From positions 124,001 to 188,000 of IMG/VR virus record IMGVR_UViG_3300012988_000016: 64,000 nucleotides of DNA. One strand, given 5' to 3'. Below are positions 50,087 through 57,839 of this stretch, piece by piece. The stretch's first letter is position 1. The number at the start of each line of letters is the position of its first letter. The DNA comes from a virus. Both the position numbers and the translations under genes were made by a program. The notes below the pieces were generated by a model. The model did not search any database. It was not told the DNA's origin and worked only from the letters and a program-made list of their open reading frames with translations.

Positions 50087-51880
50087 ATGGCACAGCAATT
50101 CAAAGTGAAAAAAGGCGCCCTAGGAGTCGTTCTCCTGGCCGTCATCTTCATCTTCGGCGGTCGTTACGCATACATGAACGGCTATTTCGGGGCGGCTTCG
50201 GCCGGTCCCGCGTCCGTTCCCCAAGTGGCGGCTCTTCCAGAGGCCGCCCCCACAGCCGCCGTCAATGCGGTGGCCCAAGTGGCGTTGCCCAGCAACACTC
50301 CCACGGCAGTCTCTGGTCCGGAAGTTCGCTCCTTGCTGATGGCTTGGAACAGCCAGATGGGCGAGAACTTCGCCAACGGCGGGCCGACCCCCACCCAAGG
50401 AAGCTTGATGGCCAAGCATGGGGTCAACCTGCACCTCATTCGCCAAGACGACTGCTCGGTCATGCAGACTCAGCTGATCGCTTTCGCCAAGGCTTTGAAG
50501 AAGGGCAACCCGAATCCGACCGAAGGCGCTCATTTCGCCTCTGTGATGGGTGATGGTTCGGCCGCTTTCATCGCCGGCATGTGGGACGAACTCAAGAAAT
50601 TGGGTGATGATTACGTTCCCGAAGTGGTCGGCAGTGCGGGCTACTCACGTGGTGAAGACAAGTTGATGGGTCCGCCCGAATGGAAGCAGAACCCCAAGGC
50701 TGCTCGTGGGTCCCTCATCAGCGGCTACCTCCGCGACGGTGACTGGAACATCGCCCTCAAGTTCGGTTCCGACAACGGGATCAAGAACAACCCCGACGAG
50801 AAGACCTACGATCCGGACGCCCTCAATTGGTTTGCTGCTAACGACTTCATCGAAGCCGGCAACAAGTACATCGAAGGCGTGTGTGAAGATCGTCCGGTTG
50901 TCATCAACGGCAAACGCAATGGTGAAACCAAGCACATCTGCATCAATGCAGTCGTTACTTGGACTCCTGGTGACGTCAATGTGGCGACCAAGAAAGGCGG
51001 GTTGGTTTCGATCGTCAGCACGAAGGAGTACCGCAGCCAAATGCCGAACACCATCATCGGCATCAAGAAGTGGAACCAGGACAATCGCAAGACGGTCGAG
51101 TCAATGTTGACGGCCATCTACGAGGGTGGAGATCAGGTTCGCTCTTATCCGGCCGCTTTGACCCGTGCCGCTCAGGCTTCCTGGGAGATCTACAACAAGG
51201 AGCAGGATCCGTCCTACTGGGAGAAGTACTACAAGGGTGTGACTGAGACCGACAAGCAAGGTCTGCAGGTTGAATTGGGTGGTAGCTTGGCCAACAATCT
51301 GCAGGATGTCCAGTATCTCTACGGTCTGATCCCGGGTTCGCCCAACATCTTCGGCGCCACCTACACGGTGTTTGGAAACGTCGTTCACCAGCAATATCCC
51401 AAGCTGGTTCCCAGTTTCCCGCCGGTCGAATCCGTCCTGAACGTCTCGTACACGGCCAACATCGTCAAGGCCAACCCCCAGATTGGTGGTCGGGCAGATC
51501 TTCCGTCCTACAAGGCGGCTCCGATCGAACGTAAGGTCAGCGATCGTTCCTGGGATATCTCCTTCGAAACCGGTAGTGCGACCTTCACCCCCAGCTCGAA
51601 AATTCAACTCACAGAGATGAAGAACGGCTTGGTGGTGGCCAATGACTTGGTGGTCGAGATTGAAGGTCATACGGACAACACTGGCAATCCGGACAACAAT
51701 CTGGCGCTCTCGCAGTCTCGTGCCAACGCCGTGAAGACGTGGCTCGTTCAAGCGGGTCTGGACCCAGATCGGTTCGTGTCGGTCAAGGGCTTTGGCGATA
51801 CCAAGCCGACTGCCACCAACGACACTGAGACGGGTCGTGCCAAGAACCGCCGCGTAGTGGTCAAGCTCGGAACCAACTGA
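50087..51880 (+). CDS. ABC-type substrate-binding protein fused to an OmpA peptidoglycan-binding domain
   Basis: 597 residues. An N-terminal membrane helix (GALGVVLLAVIFIFGGRYAY) and an Ala/Pro linker lead to a periplasmic binding-protein-like domain of about 370 residues (phosphate/NitT-TauT class by eye). The C-terminal 100 residues are an OmpA domain: IEGHTDNTG, NLALSQSRANAVKTWL and GRAKNRRV, which bind diaminopimelate in peptidoglycan. Fusion would tether the binding protein between inner membrane and wall. The permease and ATPase follow in the same operon. Bacterial proteins of this fusion type are known; in a phage context it is striking. Confidence 0.87.
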   Translation: MAQQFKVKKGALGVVLLAVIFIFGGRYAYMNGYFGAASAGPASVPQVAALPEAAPTAAVNAVAQVALPSNTPTAVSGPEVRSLLMAWNSQMGENFANGGPTPTQGSLMAKHGVNLHLIRQDDCSVMQTQLIAFAKALKKGNPNPTEGAHFASVMGDGSAAFIAGMWDELKKLGDDYVPEVVGSAGYSRGEDKLMGPPEWKQNPKAARGSLISGYLRDGDWNIALKFGSDNGIKNNPDEKTYDPDALNWFAANDFIEAGNKYIEGVCEDRPVVINGKRNGETKHICINAVVTWTPGDVNVATKKGGLVSIVSTKEYRSQMPNTIIGIKKWNQDNRKTVESMLTAIYEGGDQVRSYPAALTRAAQASWEIYNKEQDPSYWEKYYKGVTETDKQGLQVELGGSLANNLQDVQYLYGLIPGSPNIFGATYTVFGNVVHQQYPKLVPSFPPVESVLNVSYTANIVKANPQIGGRADLPSYKAAPIERKVSDRSWDISFETGSATFTPSSKIQLTEMKNGLVVANDLVVEIEGHTDNTGNPDNNLALSQSRANAVKTWLVQAGLDPDRFVSVKGFGDTKPTATNDTETGRAKNRRVVVKLGTN

Positions 51881-51882
51881 AC

Positions 51883-52173
51883 ATGTCAGGCACCTACACA
51901 AGCATCGCCTTCTTGGTTTTCCTTGTGTCGGCTGCCTGGCCAACCAAGATGTCTGGGCCAAATTCAGCCCTAGGAGCTTTCTTCCTAGCTGCAGTCTGGC
52001 CCGTTATCTTGGTTGTTTTCCCTTACTTGCTTGTCAAACGGTACGTCTTTCACCGCTCAGGTTTCAGTGACCAGTTCTACGAATTCGAAATCACAGCCTG
52101 TTTGTTGGTGACTGCTGTATTGCTCTATAGTTTCCTGACCCTCACTCATCAAATCCCCAATGGACGCATTTAG
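51883..52173 (+). CDS. small three-helix membrane protein
   Basis: 96 residues with three hydrophobic helices (about 6-21, 28-50, 68-88). Two nt after the binding-protein gene and overlapping the permease by 14 nt; perhaps an accessory permease subunit. Confidence 0.75.
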   Translation: MSGTYTSIAFLVFLVSAAWPTKMSGPNSALGAFFLAAVWPVILVVFPYLLVKRYVFHRSGFSDQFYEFEITACLLVTAVLLYSFLTLTHQIPNGRI

Positions 52174-52936
52174 ACCTAACCGAACCCTCTCAGGTACCAC
52201 CTGGACTCTGATCCTAGCAATACAGGTTGGCCTCTTGATAACAGCATGGTGGGCCGGTGGAGCCTTCCTGATCCCTAGCCCAACAGACGTCTTGGAAGCC
52301 TGGGTCCGTTTGGTGCAACAAGAAGGTCTGCTGCATGAATTGGTGGCCAGCTTCAAGATCAACATTGAAGCCATCTTGATCAGCTCAGCTATCTCAATCG
52401 GCCTGGCCTACCTGACCGTACTTCCCATCTGTCGTCCGTTCGTCGAATTCCTGTCAAAGGCCCGCTTCTTTGCTCTAGCAGGCTTTGTAGGCGTCTTTAC
52501 GATGGCGTTTGGTGGCGGCCATGGACTCAAACTCTCCCTGCTGGTATTCGCCATCGTGGTGTTCTTCCTCACCACCACCGCCGATATCGTGGCCCAAACT
52601 TCCAAGGCCGAGTATGACCACGCACGATCGCTTCGAATGGGTGATTGGAGGATCGTCTGGGAGATCATTGTTCTTGGAAAGGCCGATGAGAATTTTGATG
52701 CTTTGCGTCAGAACGCTGCCATTGGGTGGATGATGTTGACCATGGTCGAAGGTCTGGTCCGATCTGAGGGTGGGATCGGCGCCTTGATGCTGGCTCATGG
52801 CAAGTATCGTCACTTCGATGCTGTGTTTGCTATCGAGTTGACGATGTTGGCCGTAGGGATCGGACAAGACCGGTTGATTGGTTGGCTCAAAGGCGTTTTC
52901 TGCCCCTATAGCCGCCTCACTCTGGAGCGCCGCTGA
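52160..52936 (+). CDS. ABC transporter permease (SsuC/TauC-like)
   Basis: 258 residues with about six membrane helices. FLIPSPTDVLEAW near the start is typical of NitT/TauT-family permeases, and the cytoplasmic EAA-type loop is recognisable at DHARSLRMGDWRIVWEI (usual form 'EAA..lGas....f..i.lP'). It pairs with the ATPase at 53289. Confidence 0.87.
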   Translation: MDAFRPNRTLSGTTWTLILAIQVGLLITAWWAGGAFLIPSPTDVLEAWVRLVQQEGLLHELVASFKINIEAILISSAISIGLAYLTVLPICRPFVEFLSKARFFALAGFVGVFTMAFGGGHGLKLSLLVFAIVVFFLTTTADIVAQTSKAEYDHARSLRMGDWRIVWEIIVLGKADENFDALRQNAAIGWMMLTMVEGLVRSEGGIGALMLAHGKYRHFDAVFAIELTMLAVGIGQDRLIGWLKGVFCPYSRLTLERR

Positions 52937-53292
52937 TGCTACACACCCTTTCTATCATTCAGGTCCTGGATATCTGGGTAGAGTTGGAAAAAGCTCTACA
53001 AGATGAAAATAGCTACGGTGGGGACACTGCCGAGATCTACCTGTATAGATTGATGGGCCCTGGCCTTGCCAACGATGTACGGTCCCTGGATTCCCCAATG
53101 TTTAGAGAAGATGCAGAGACCAATTTCGACAACGCCAATCATGCGATGTACGATCTGTTCGCTCTGTTTGCTGCAATGAGGGGCGCCAATATCGAGGTTG
53201 AGGGGAAAGAGTTGGGGAAATGGCTCAAGAAGGCTCGTTTCACTCATCGAGTGCACGTCAAGGTCACCCACAGGGACGACGCTAAGACATGA
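52936..53292 (+). CDS. hypothetical protein between permease and ATPase
   Basis: 118 residues, soluble and helical. Overlaps both neighbours (TGATG; ATGA), so it is translated with the transporter and is probably a subunit or regulator of it. No domain recognised. Confidence 0.72.
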   Translation: MLHTLSIIQVLDIWVELEKALQDENSYGGDTAEIYLYRLMGPGLANDVRSLDSPMFREDAETNFDNANHAMYDLFALFAAMRGANIEVEGKELGKWLKKARFTHRVHVKVTHRDDAKT

Positions 53293-54194
53293 GCCCCTAC
53301 GATTACGAGCTGAAAAGCACCCTCGTCACCATCCAAAACCTGTCGATGGTCTATGATGGGAAGCAGATCCTCAAGCCCATCAATGCCGAGGTCAAGGACA
53401 TCGTCCGTCCAACCTCTGGCATCACCCAAGGACAGGTGATTGGAATCTTGGGCCCAAGCGGGATCGGGAAGACCCAGTTCAGCCGATGCTTGGCAGGGCT
53501 CCAGAAACCAACCACAGGCGGGGTGACGGTCGAGGTAGAGCTACCTGACGGATCAGTGGTCCAAAAGCCCGTCACGGCCGGCCTGGTGGGAATGGTGGCC
53601 CAAAACTACCCGCTGTTCGAACACCGGACCATCCTTGGCAATCTACTGGTGGCTTTGGAGCACATGAAAGCCCCCAAGGCCAAAGGGTTGGATGCCCTCA
53701 AAGATTGGTTTGGGTGTGGTCCTGCCAAGAAGGCCAGATTGGAGAAGGTGAGGGAATACCTCAATACCTTTGGGCTAGCCGACAAGGCCAATCTCTACCC
53801 CAGTCAGCTGTCAGGCGGGCAGCGGCAACGGGTAAGCATCATCCAAGAGCTGCTTAGTTCTGAACACTTCATCATCATGGATGAGCCCTTCACCGGCTTG
53901 GATCCGATCATGAAGGATAAGGTGTGCGACCTGATTCAAAAGGTCTCTACCCTGAACGAAAAGAACACCCTATTTGTGGTGGCTCACGACATTGCCTCTC
54001 TGGTGGCCATTTCCGACTGCTTGTGGCTCTTTGGACGAGACTTTGACGAGCATGGTGCCCCTATCCCTGGCGCCTACATCAAGAAGCAATACAACCTCAT
54101 CGAAAGAGGGTTGGCTTGGCGGCCCAATATCGCCGCCACCAGAGAATTCACCGATTTCGTATCTGAAGTCAAAGATCAATTCCGAACCTTGTGA
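53289..54194 (+). CDS. ABC transporter ATP-binding protein (NitT/TauT type)
   Basis: 301 residues with intact motifs: Walker A GPSGIGKT (55-62), Q-loop MVAQNY (Gln105), signature LSGGQRQR (174-181), Walker B FIIMDEP (194-200) and H-loop VAHD (His233). All catalytic residues are present, so the transporter should be functional. A 25-residue insertion follows the Q-loop. Confidence 0.93.
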   Translation: MSPYDYELKSTLVTIQNLSMVYDGKQILKPINAEVKDIVRPTSGITQGQVIGILGPSGIGKTQFSRCLAGLQKPTTGGVTVEVELPDGSVVQKPVTAGLVGMVAQNYPLFEHRTILGNLLVALEHMKAPKAKGLDALKDWFGCGPAKKARLEKVREYLNTFGLADKANLYPSQLSGGQRQRVSIIQELLSSEHFIIMDEPFTGLDPIMKDKVCDLIQKVSTLNEKNTLFVVAHDIASLVAISDCLWLFGRDFDEHGAPIPGAYIKKQYNLIERGLAWRPNIAATREFTDFVSEVKDQFRTL

Positions 54195-54198
54195 CAAT

Positions 54199-54426
54199 AT
54201 GGACGCATTGATACAACCATTCGACCCCGAAGCCTGGTGTAAAATCTGCTCCGGTGTTGGTACTGTAGAGATGTTCCTCTACCACATGTATCACAACAAG
54301 CCTCCAGCTTGGGTCCCAACCGGAAAAAGGAGGCCTTGTGGAGGTTGTGATGGTACCAAGATCAGTTTTCAAGCCAAACAGTATAGGGCCCAAAACCCAA
54401 ACAAGACTTTTCCAGTCCTCCCCTGA
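54199..54426 (+). CDS. small protein with DnaJ-type CxxCxGxG knuckles
   Basis: 75 residues from ATG 54199. CKICSGVGT and CGGCDGTK match the CxxCxGxG zinc repeats of DnaJ. It lies 4 nt after the ATPase gene and may bind zinc or a chaperone client. Confidence 0.7.
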   Translation: MDALIQPFDPEAWCKICSGVGTVEMFLYHMYHNKPPAWVPTGKRRPCGGCDGTKISFQAKQYRAQNPNKTFPVLP

Positions 54427-54561
54427 AAGGTGAGGGCAGCCCAAATGGAGAAGGGGCCCTGTCCTCATTAGGGTCGTGCTGAAAATGAGGCGCTGACTAT
54501 CTCCCAGTGGTCATTGCAAGCAGTGCCGTGGCGGGTGTTGCCCAAAGTGGAGTAGATGCTG
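54427..54561 (+). other. non-coding, structured leader-like stretch
   Basis: No gene with a start is seen. TGAGGGCAG and CTGTCCTCA (about 54431-54468) can pair, and a second small hairpin lies near 54509-54527. From 54497 a startless frame encodes a zinc-knuckle-like peptide (HCKQCRGGCCPKW), perhaps a gene remnant. Confidence 0.4.
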
Positions 54562-54598
54562 AAGGGAGGTTGGTGTAAAAACCAGCCTCCCTTGTTTT
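54562..54598 (+). terminator. rho-independent terminator of the ABC operon
   Basis: 13-bp stem (one G-T pair): AAGGGAGGTTGGT and ACCAGCCTCCCTT around a GTAAAA loop, then GTTTTA. It directly abuts the ATG of the next gene at 54599. A GGTGTA lies in the loop side of the stem. Confidence 0.78.
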
Positions 54599-54886
54599 AT
54601 GGCCAACTCACAGGATCCTGTCTTCGCGTCAGCTACGTTCCGTGAGGTGCCAAATCCTGGTCATTGTGAACAGTGCGAGACCACTGAGGGGGTCAAGGCT
54701 GTACCAGGTATGACGGCCTACGCTACCAGCCATCTTGAGCCAAAGACTCGCTACGATTGGCTCAACCTAGAGTTCGACCGGCCAGAGGACCCCAATCGAG
54801 ACGTCTTTCTCTGCCCTGATTGCGCTGAAGAACACGTTGAATATTGGAACAGTATGTGGGATGAGTACCACAGAGGATTACTATGA
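54599..54886 (+). CDS. zinc-ribbon protein
   Basis: 95 residues. CEQC at about 24 and CPDC at about 73 are a split zinc ribbon. The ATG follows a terminator hairpin with no room for a Shine-Dalgarno outside the stem. Overlaps the next gene by four bases. Confidence 0.7.
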   Translation: MANSQDPVFASATFREVPNPGHCEQCETTEGVKAVPGMTAYATSHLEPKTRYDWLNLEFDRPEDPNRDVFLCPDCAEEHVEYWNSMWDEYHRGLL

Positions 54887-55425
54887 GTTACCTGTACTTC
54901 ATTGGTGGCGTGGGCCGTAACGAGAAACTGATCGCCATCACGATAGGGGTAGCACGAAACCCCGATTCATTGATCGCTAGTTGGAAGTTCTCAATGCCGT
55001 TCGAGCTCAAGATACTTGCCCTACAGGAAGGAACGGCCGAACAGTTGGAAATACTGGAAAAAGAGTTCCGGCCCGACCGCATGCATGGCTGCTGGTACAA
55101 ACCCTCAGAGGCGTTGCTTGAGCACATCAAAGCCATCCCTCCACTGACCCCCAACCATCACACCACCCGAGTGTCGCTCGATCTGAACCCAGAAGAGCTG
55201 TCCCAGGTCGAGTACATGGTGGAGGTTCAGAAGGAATCCTCCAAGGCAAGTCTGATCCGCAAAGCTCTAAAGTTCTACAATCTACTTGTCCAGCACAAGG
55301 AGAGAGGATATCTGATTCAGGCTGTCCGAGGCGGTTCTTTGTTGCAATTCCCTGAATTGGATGTCCCGTACCCTCAAGTGATGCGCGAGCACAAGCCGGT
55401 CAAGCGAAAGAGACCCAAGGTGTGA
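54883..55425 (+). CDS. GIY-YIG/T5orf172-like domain fused to ribbon-helix-helix
   Basis: 180 residues. The first 90 resemble the T5orf172/MUG113 branch of GIY-YIG proteins: YLYFIGG, IAITIGVARN, a helix ending EQLEILEKEFR and HGCWYKPSEALLEHI. Residues about 95-145 (TTRVSLDLNPEEL ... SKASLIRKALKFY) form a ribbon-helix-helix DNA-binding module. A DNA-binding regulator or sequence-specific nuclease is likely; the GIY-YIG catalytic Arg/Glu are not certain. Confidence 0.72.
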   Translation: MSYLYFIGGVGRNEKLIAITIGVARNPDSLIASWKFSMPFELKILALQEGTAEQLEILEKEFRPDRMHGCWYKPSEALLEHIKAIPPLTPNHHTTRVSLDLNPEELSQVEYMVEVQKESSKASLIRKALKFYNLLVQHKERGYLIQAVRGGSLLQFPELDVPYPQVMREHKPVKRKRPKV

Positions 55426-55787
55426 TGTCTGAACTGGATTTCCTCTCAACCCTCTATAGTCTGAATGGGGATCATAAGATTGATGAGGCGCTTGACCACG
55501 TGTTCCTTTGGGTGAATGATCGGTTCGAAGCTGGCGATTTCGATATGGTGGATTCGATGCTGGCGATGATTGACCCTACCTGTTTTGGGGAGGATATGAT
55601 TGTAGGGTTGATCACCTCTATGTTCCCCTCACGAGACCAACTACCTCAGTATGAAGATTTCGTATCTAGGTGCCACTACCAGCTAACGGCAGTGGTAGGT
55701 CCCGTCACAGCTAGTGAGATTTACGAGGATTTGTCGATCCGACTCGGTGTACAGGGTGGGGATGGAACCATACCAAGACAGGGGTAA
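55425..55787 (+). CDS. hypothetical helical protein
   Basis: 120 residues from ATG 55425. All-helical, acidic, with the pattern WVNDRFEAGDFDMVDSML and LPQYEDFVSR found in a family of short bacterial and phage proteins of unknown role. Its 3' end contains the GGTGTA of the next gene. Confidence 0.7.
   Translation: MSELDFLSTLYSLNGDHKIDEALDHVFLWVNDRFEAGDFDMVDSMLAMIDPTCFGEDMIVGLITSMFPSRDQLPQYEDFVSRCHYQLTAVVGPVTASEIYEDLSIRLGVQGGDGTIPRQG
55746..55751 (+). promoter_or_regulatory. GGTGTA start element inside a coding region
   Basis: GGTGTA 10 nt before ATG 55762, while still coding for the upstream protein. Confidence 0.5.
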
Positions 55788-56310
55788 AATAGACCTAAAG
55801 GCCATCCTCAAGGGAGAGCCCAGAGCGATTGACGATCTGATGTTCTGGATCGCCAACCACACCCTAACCTTCGGAAGAACTCTGATTACTGGTCCCGATG
55901 GTAGCCCTTACCTATTGAGAGTCTACCTGACCCCCAAACGAGATCGTGCTAGTTGGTGGCCTGGCATCTTCCTTCACCGGTTCTTCCGGTCCGATCATGA
56001 CCGAGAACCACATAACCACCCCTGGCAATCTTCTGTGAGTCTCATCCTCACGAACGGTTATCTGGAGAACCGCTGGGACTTCGGTTTGAAGGCATTCCGC
56101 CGCATCATGCGGAAACCCTTCCGGTTGAACTTCATCAAGGCCAACGACTTCCACCGAGTGGACCTGAACGACACTGAGAACGGCTGCTGGACCCTCTTTT
56201 GCGCCTTCGAGCGAGCCCAGAATTGGGGCTTCCTGGACCTGGAGGACGGCAAGGTGATTCCCTGGCAGGACTACCTGGCCAAGGACGCTGACGGGTTGGA
56301 GAACGACTGA
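55762..56310 (+). CDS. cupin-like protein
   Basis: 182 residues from ATG 55762, fixed by GGTGTA. HRFFRSDHDREPHNHPW holds the likely metal histidines, SLILTNGYLENRW the next strand and DFHRVDLN the second cupin motif. Phage proteins of this small cupin type are common but of unknown substrate. Confidence 0.75.
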   Translation: MEPYQDRGKIDLKAILKGEPRAIDDLMFWIANHTLTFGRTLITGPDGSPYLLRVYLTPKRDRASWWPGIFLHRFFRSDHDREPHNHPWQSSVSLILTNGYLENRWDFGLKAFRRIMRKPFRLNFIKANDFHRVDLNDTENGCWTLFCAFERAQNWGFLDLEDGKVIPWQDYLAKDADGLEND

Positions 56311-56528
56311 TGTGGAAGAATATCGACCCTAGGCTCTGTATCGACAAACGAGCCGATATCGTCATCCTACGGCCTAGCCTGAATGGACATGGTCAAAGGA
56401 CTGCAGGTACTGGACAGGTGGATACCAAAGAGGTGTGGTGCATCTCTACTTCCTTTGATGATTACAGCCTCATAGGAGTAGGAGATGATTGGAACCCAGA
56501 TTGGTATTGGGCTTTCGGTCCGATTTAA
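56310..56528 (+). CDS. hypothetical small protein
   Basis: 72 residues, starting on the stop of the cupin gene. Ends in an aromatic segment (GDDWNPDWYWAFGPI). No motif recognised. Confidence 0.65.
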   Translation: MWKNIDPRLCIDKRADIVILRPSLNGHGQRTAGTGQVDTKEVWCISTSFDDYSLIGVGDDWNPDWYWAFGPI

Positions 56529-56531
56529 ACC

Positions 56532-56879
56532 ATGATTGAAGGCACCATCTTAGAGCCCGTCCTCAAGATGGCCAGGGAGGTCAACCCAGACCCAGGCATG
56601 ATCAGCCGAATCATGGTTTCCCTCCATATCGCCCGTCTGTTCTGGCAGCAGACGGGCATCGGTTTACCGCCGGGGTCTGATAGGCGTGCCACCTTCCCCT
56701 TGGAAGAGTATCAAATACAACCTCGCATTGAGCTGTCGGACGACGCCTATGTGGTGGTTGGCATAACGGGAGACCAGACGGCATTCAAGCTTGATGTGGT
56801 GTCTATAGAACCAATTACGCTGATCGATCGTCCTCACCGAATCAAGCAATTGGACGATGAGGCGTGGCTCAAGCTTTAG
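56532..56879 (+). CDS. hypothetical protein
   Basis: 115 residues, alpha then beta, no motif recognised. Converges with the minus gene at 56869 (11-nt overlap). Confidence 0.68.
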   Translation: MIEGTILEPVLKMAREVNPDPGMISRIMVSLHIARLFWQQTGIGLPPGSDRRATFPLEEYQIQPRIELSDDAYVVVGITGDQTAFKLDVVSIEPITLIDRPHRIKQLDDEAWLKL

Positions 56880-57120
56880 GCCTGGACTTGTACCAGACGG
56901 CCATGTAGGTCCCCACCCCGTAACCTAGTACGAAGCCTGTGGCGACTTTCCAATCCTGTATCGACTGTCCAATACCAAGGACTTGAGCACAACCTACTGC
57001 CATTGAGCATAGGGCGGTCGGCAAAGCTTTACCACGTTCCGAGAAGTGGACCCAGAACACACAAGCGGTTTCGATGACGAAACCGCTTAGGAAGGCCGCA
57101 ATAAAGAAGTAGGGGTTCAT
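56869..57120 (-). CDS. small membrane protein
   Basis: 83 residues from ATG 57120, whose bases overlap the upstream stop. Two hydrophobic helices (about 3-25 and 58-75). Function unknown. Confidence 0.7.
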   Translation of the reverse strand: MNPYFFIAAFLSGFVIETACVFWVHFSERGKALPTALCSMAVGCAQVLGIGQSIQDWKVATGFVLGYGVGTYMAVWYKSRPKA

Positions 57121-57299
57121 CTGTAGAGCCTGGCCTCGTAGTCTTCGAAACTGTAGGTTTTGCACAGAGTGCAGTAGTCTTCGGCCGATTTGAGATCTGG
57201 GAATAGCCGGACTTCATCAAAGCAATCCAAGACCCAAGATTGCCCTCGCAGGTCAAAGATACCGAAACACCGTCCGTTCTCGTAATCAGGCCTGTTCAT
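57117..57299 (-). CDS. hypothetical small protein
   Basis: 60 residues with one CTLC pair, coupled on both sides by four-base overlaps. Function unknown. Confidence 0.65.
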   Translation of the reverse strand: MNRPDYENGRCFGIFDLRGQSWVLDCFDEVRLFPDLKSAEDYCTLCKTYSFEDYEARLYR

Positions 57300-57838
57300 G
57301 CTTTGACGATAGGGTATGGGCCTCGGATGGCGGTACAGCGACGGGCTGTGATCTCAAAAGCTGTGGTCATTCGTTGGTGAGCCGTCAGTCCTGAATCGTC
57401 CAACGCATCCAAGGCCCCGAGGGCGTACTGAGCCCCTGTCCCGATCGCGTTATGCTTACACTTAGACCGCTCGACATGAAGTGAGCGATCTATCAGGTAG
57501 AGCTGACCCTTGGCTCCAATAAGGATGAACCAATCGATCGGCTCATCCTTTTCGATCATTGGGATGTCGTTCTCAACAATCATCTTCTTCAGCTCATCCA
57601 CCACATCGAGCTTGACCGTCTTCACAATATCAGCCGGATTGTCAGGAACTTTTGGAAGACGCAAGCGGTATTGAAGCAAGTCGCCAAGTCGCCAATAGCC
57701 CGCATGAGCAACCGCCCACCCGTTCTTCAGGAACACCTTGGGGTCACGCACCACATCATAGCTGTCCTCGGCAATCGAGGCAGAGTCGGCTCCAATGTAG
57801 ACGTGTCGACCTTGTTCAATACCGATGCAGAGGGTCAT
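57296..57838 (-). CDS. Ntn hydrolase of the HslV/proteasome-beta fold
   Basis: 180 residues. The start is MTLCIGIEQGRHVYIGADSA: Thr2 would become the nucleophile after Met removal, and IGADSA matches the proteasomal 'GADsR' strand. VAHAGYWRLGDLL and NAIGTGAQYALGAL fit the family's later strands (usual form 'ig.Gg.yAlgAa'). HslV length is about 175. No HslU-type unfoldase lies beside it, though an AAA+ ATPase is at 40387. Confidence 0.82.
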   Translation of the reverse strand: MTLCIGIEQGRHVYIGADSASIAEDSYDVVRDPKVFLKNGWAVAHAGYWRLGDLLQYRLRLPKVPDNPADIVKTVKLDVVDELKKMIVENDIPMIEKDEPIDWFILIGAKGQLYLIDRSLHVERSKCKHNAIGTGAQYALGALDALDDSGLTAHQRMTTAFEITARRCTAIRGPYPIVKA

Positions 57839-57839
57839 C

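Noticed and set aside
51101-51961. 286-codon minus-strand frame opposite the binding-protein/OmpA gene
   Set aside because: Antisense to an intact OmpA domain; composition is a mirrored shadow.
54427-54598. tRNA or similar RNA gene
   Set aside because: Paired segments exist, but no cloverleaf or T-loop consensus could be built.
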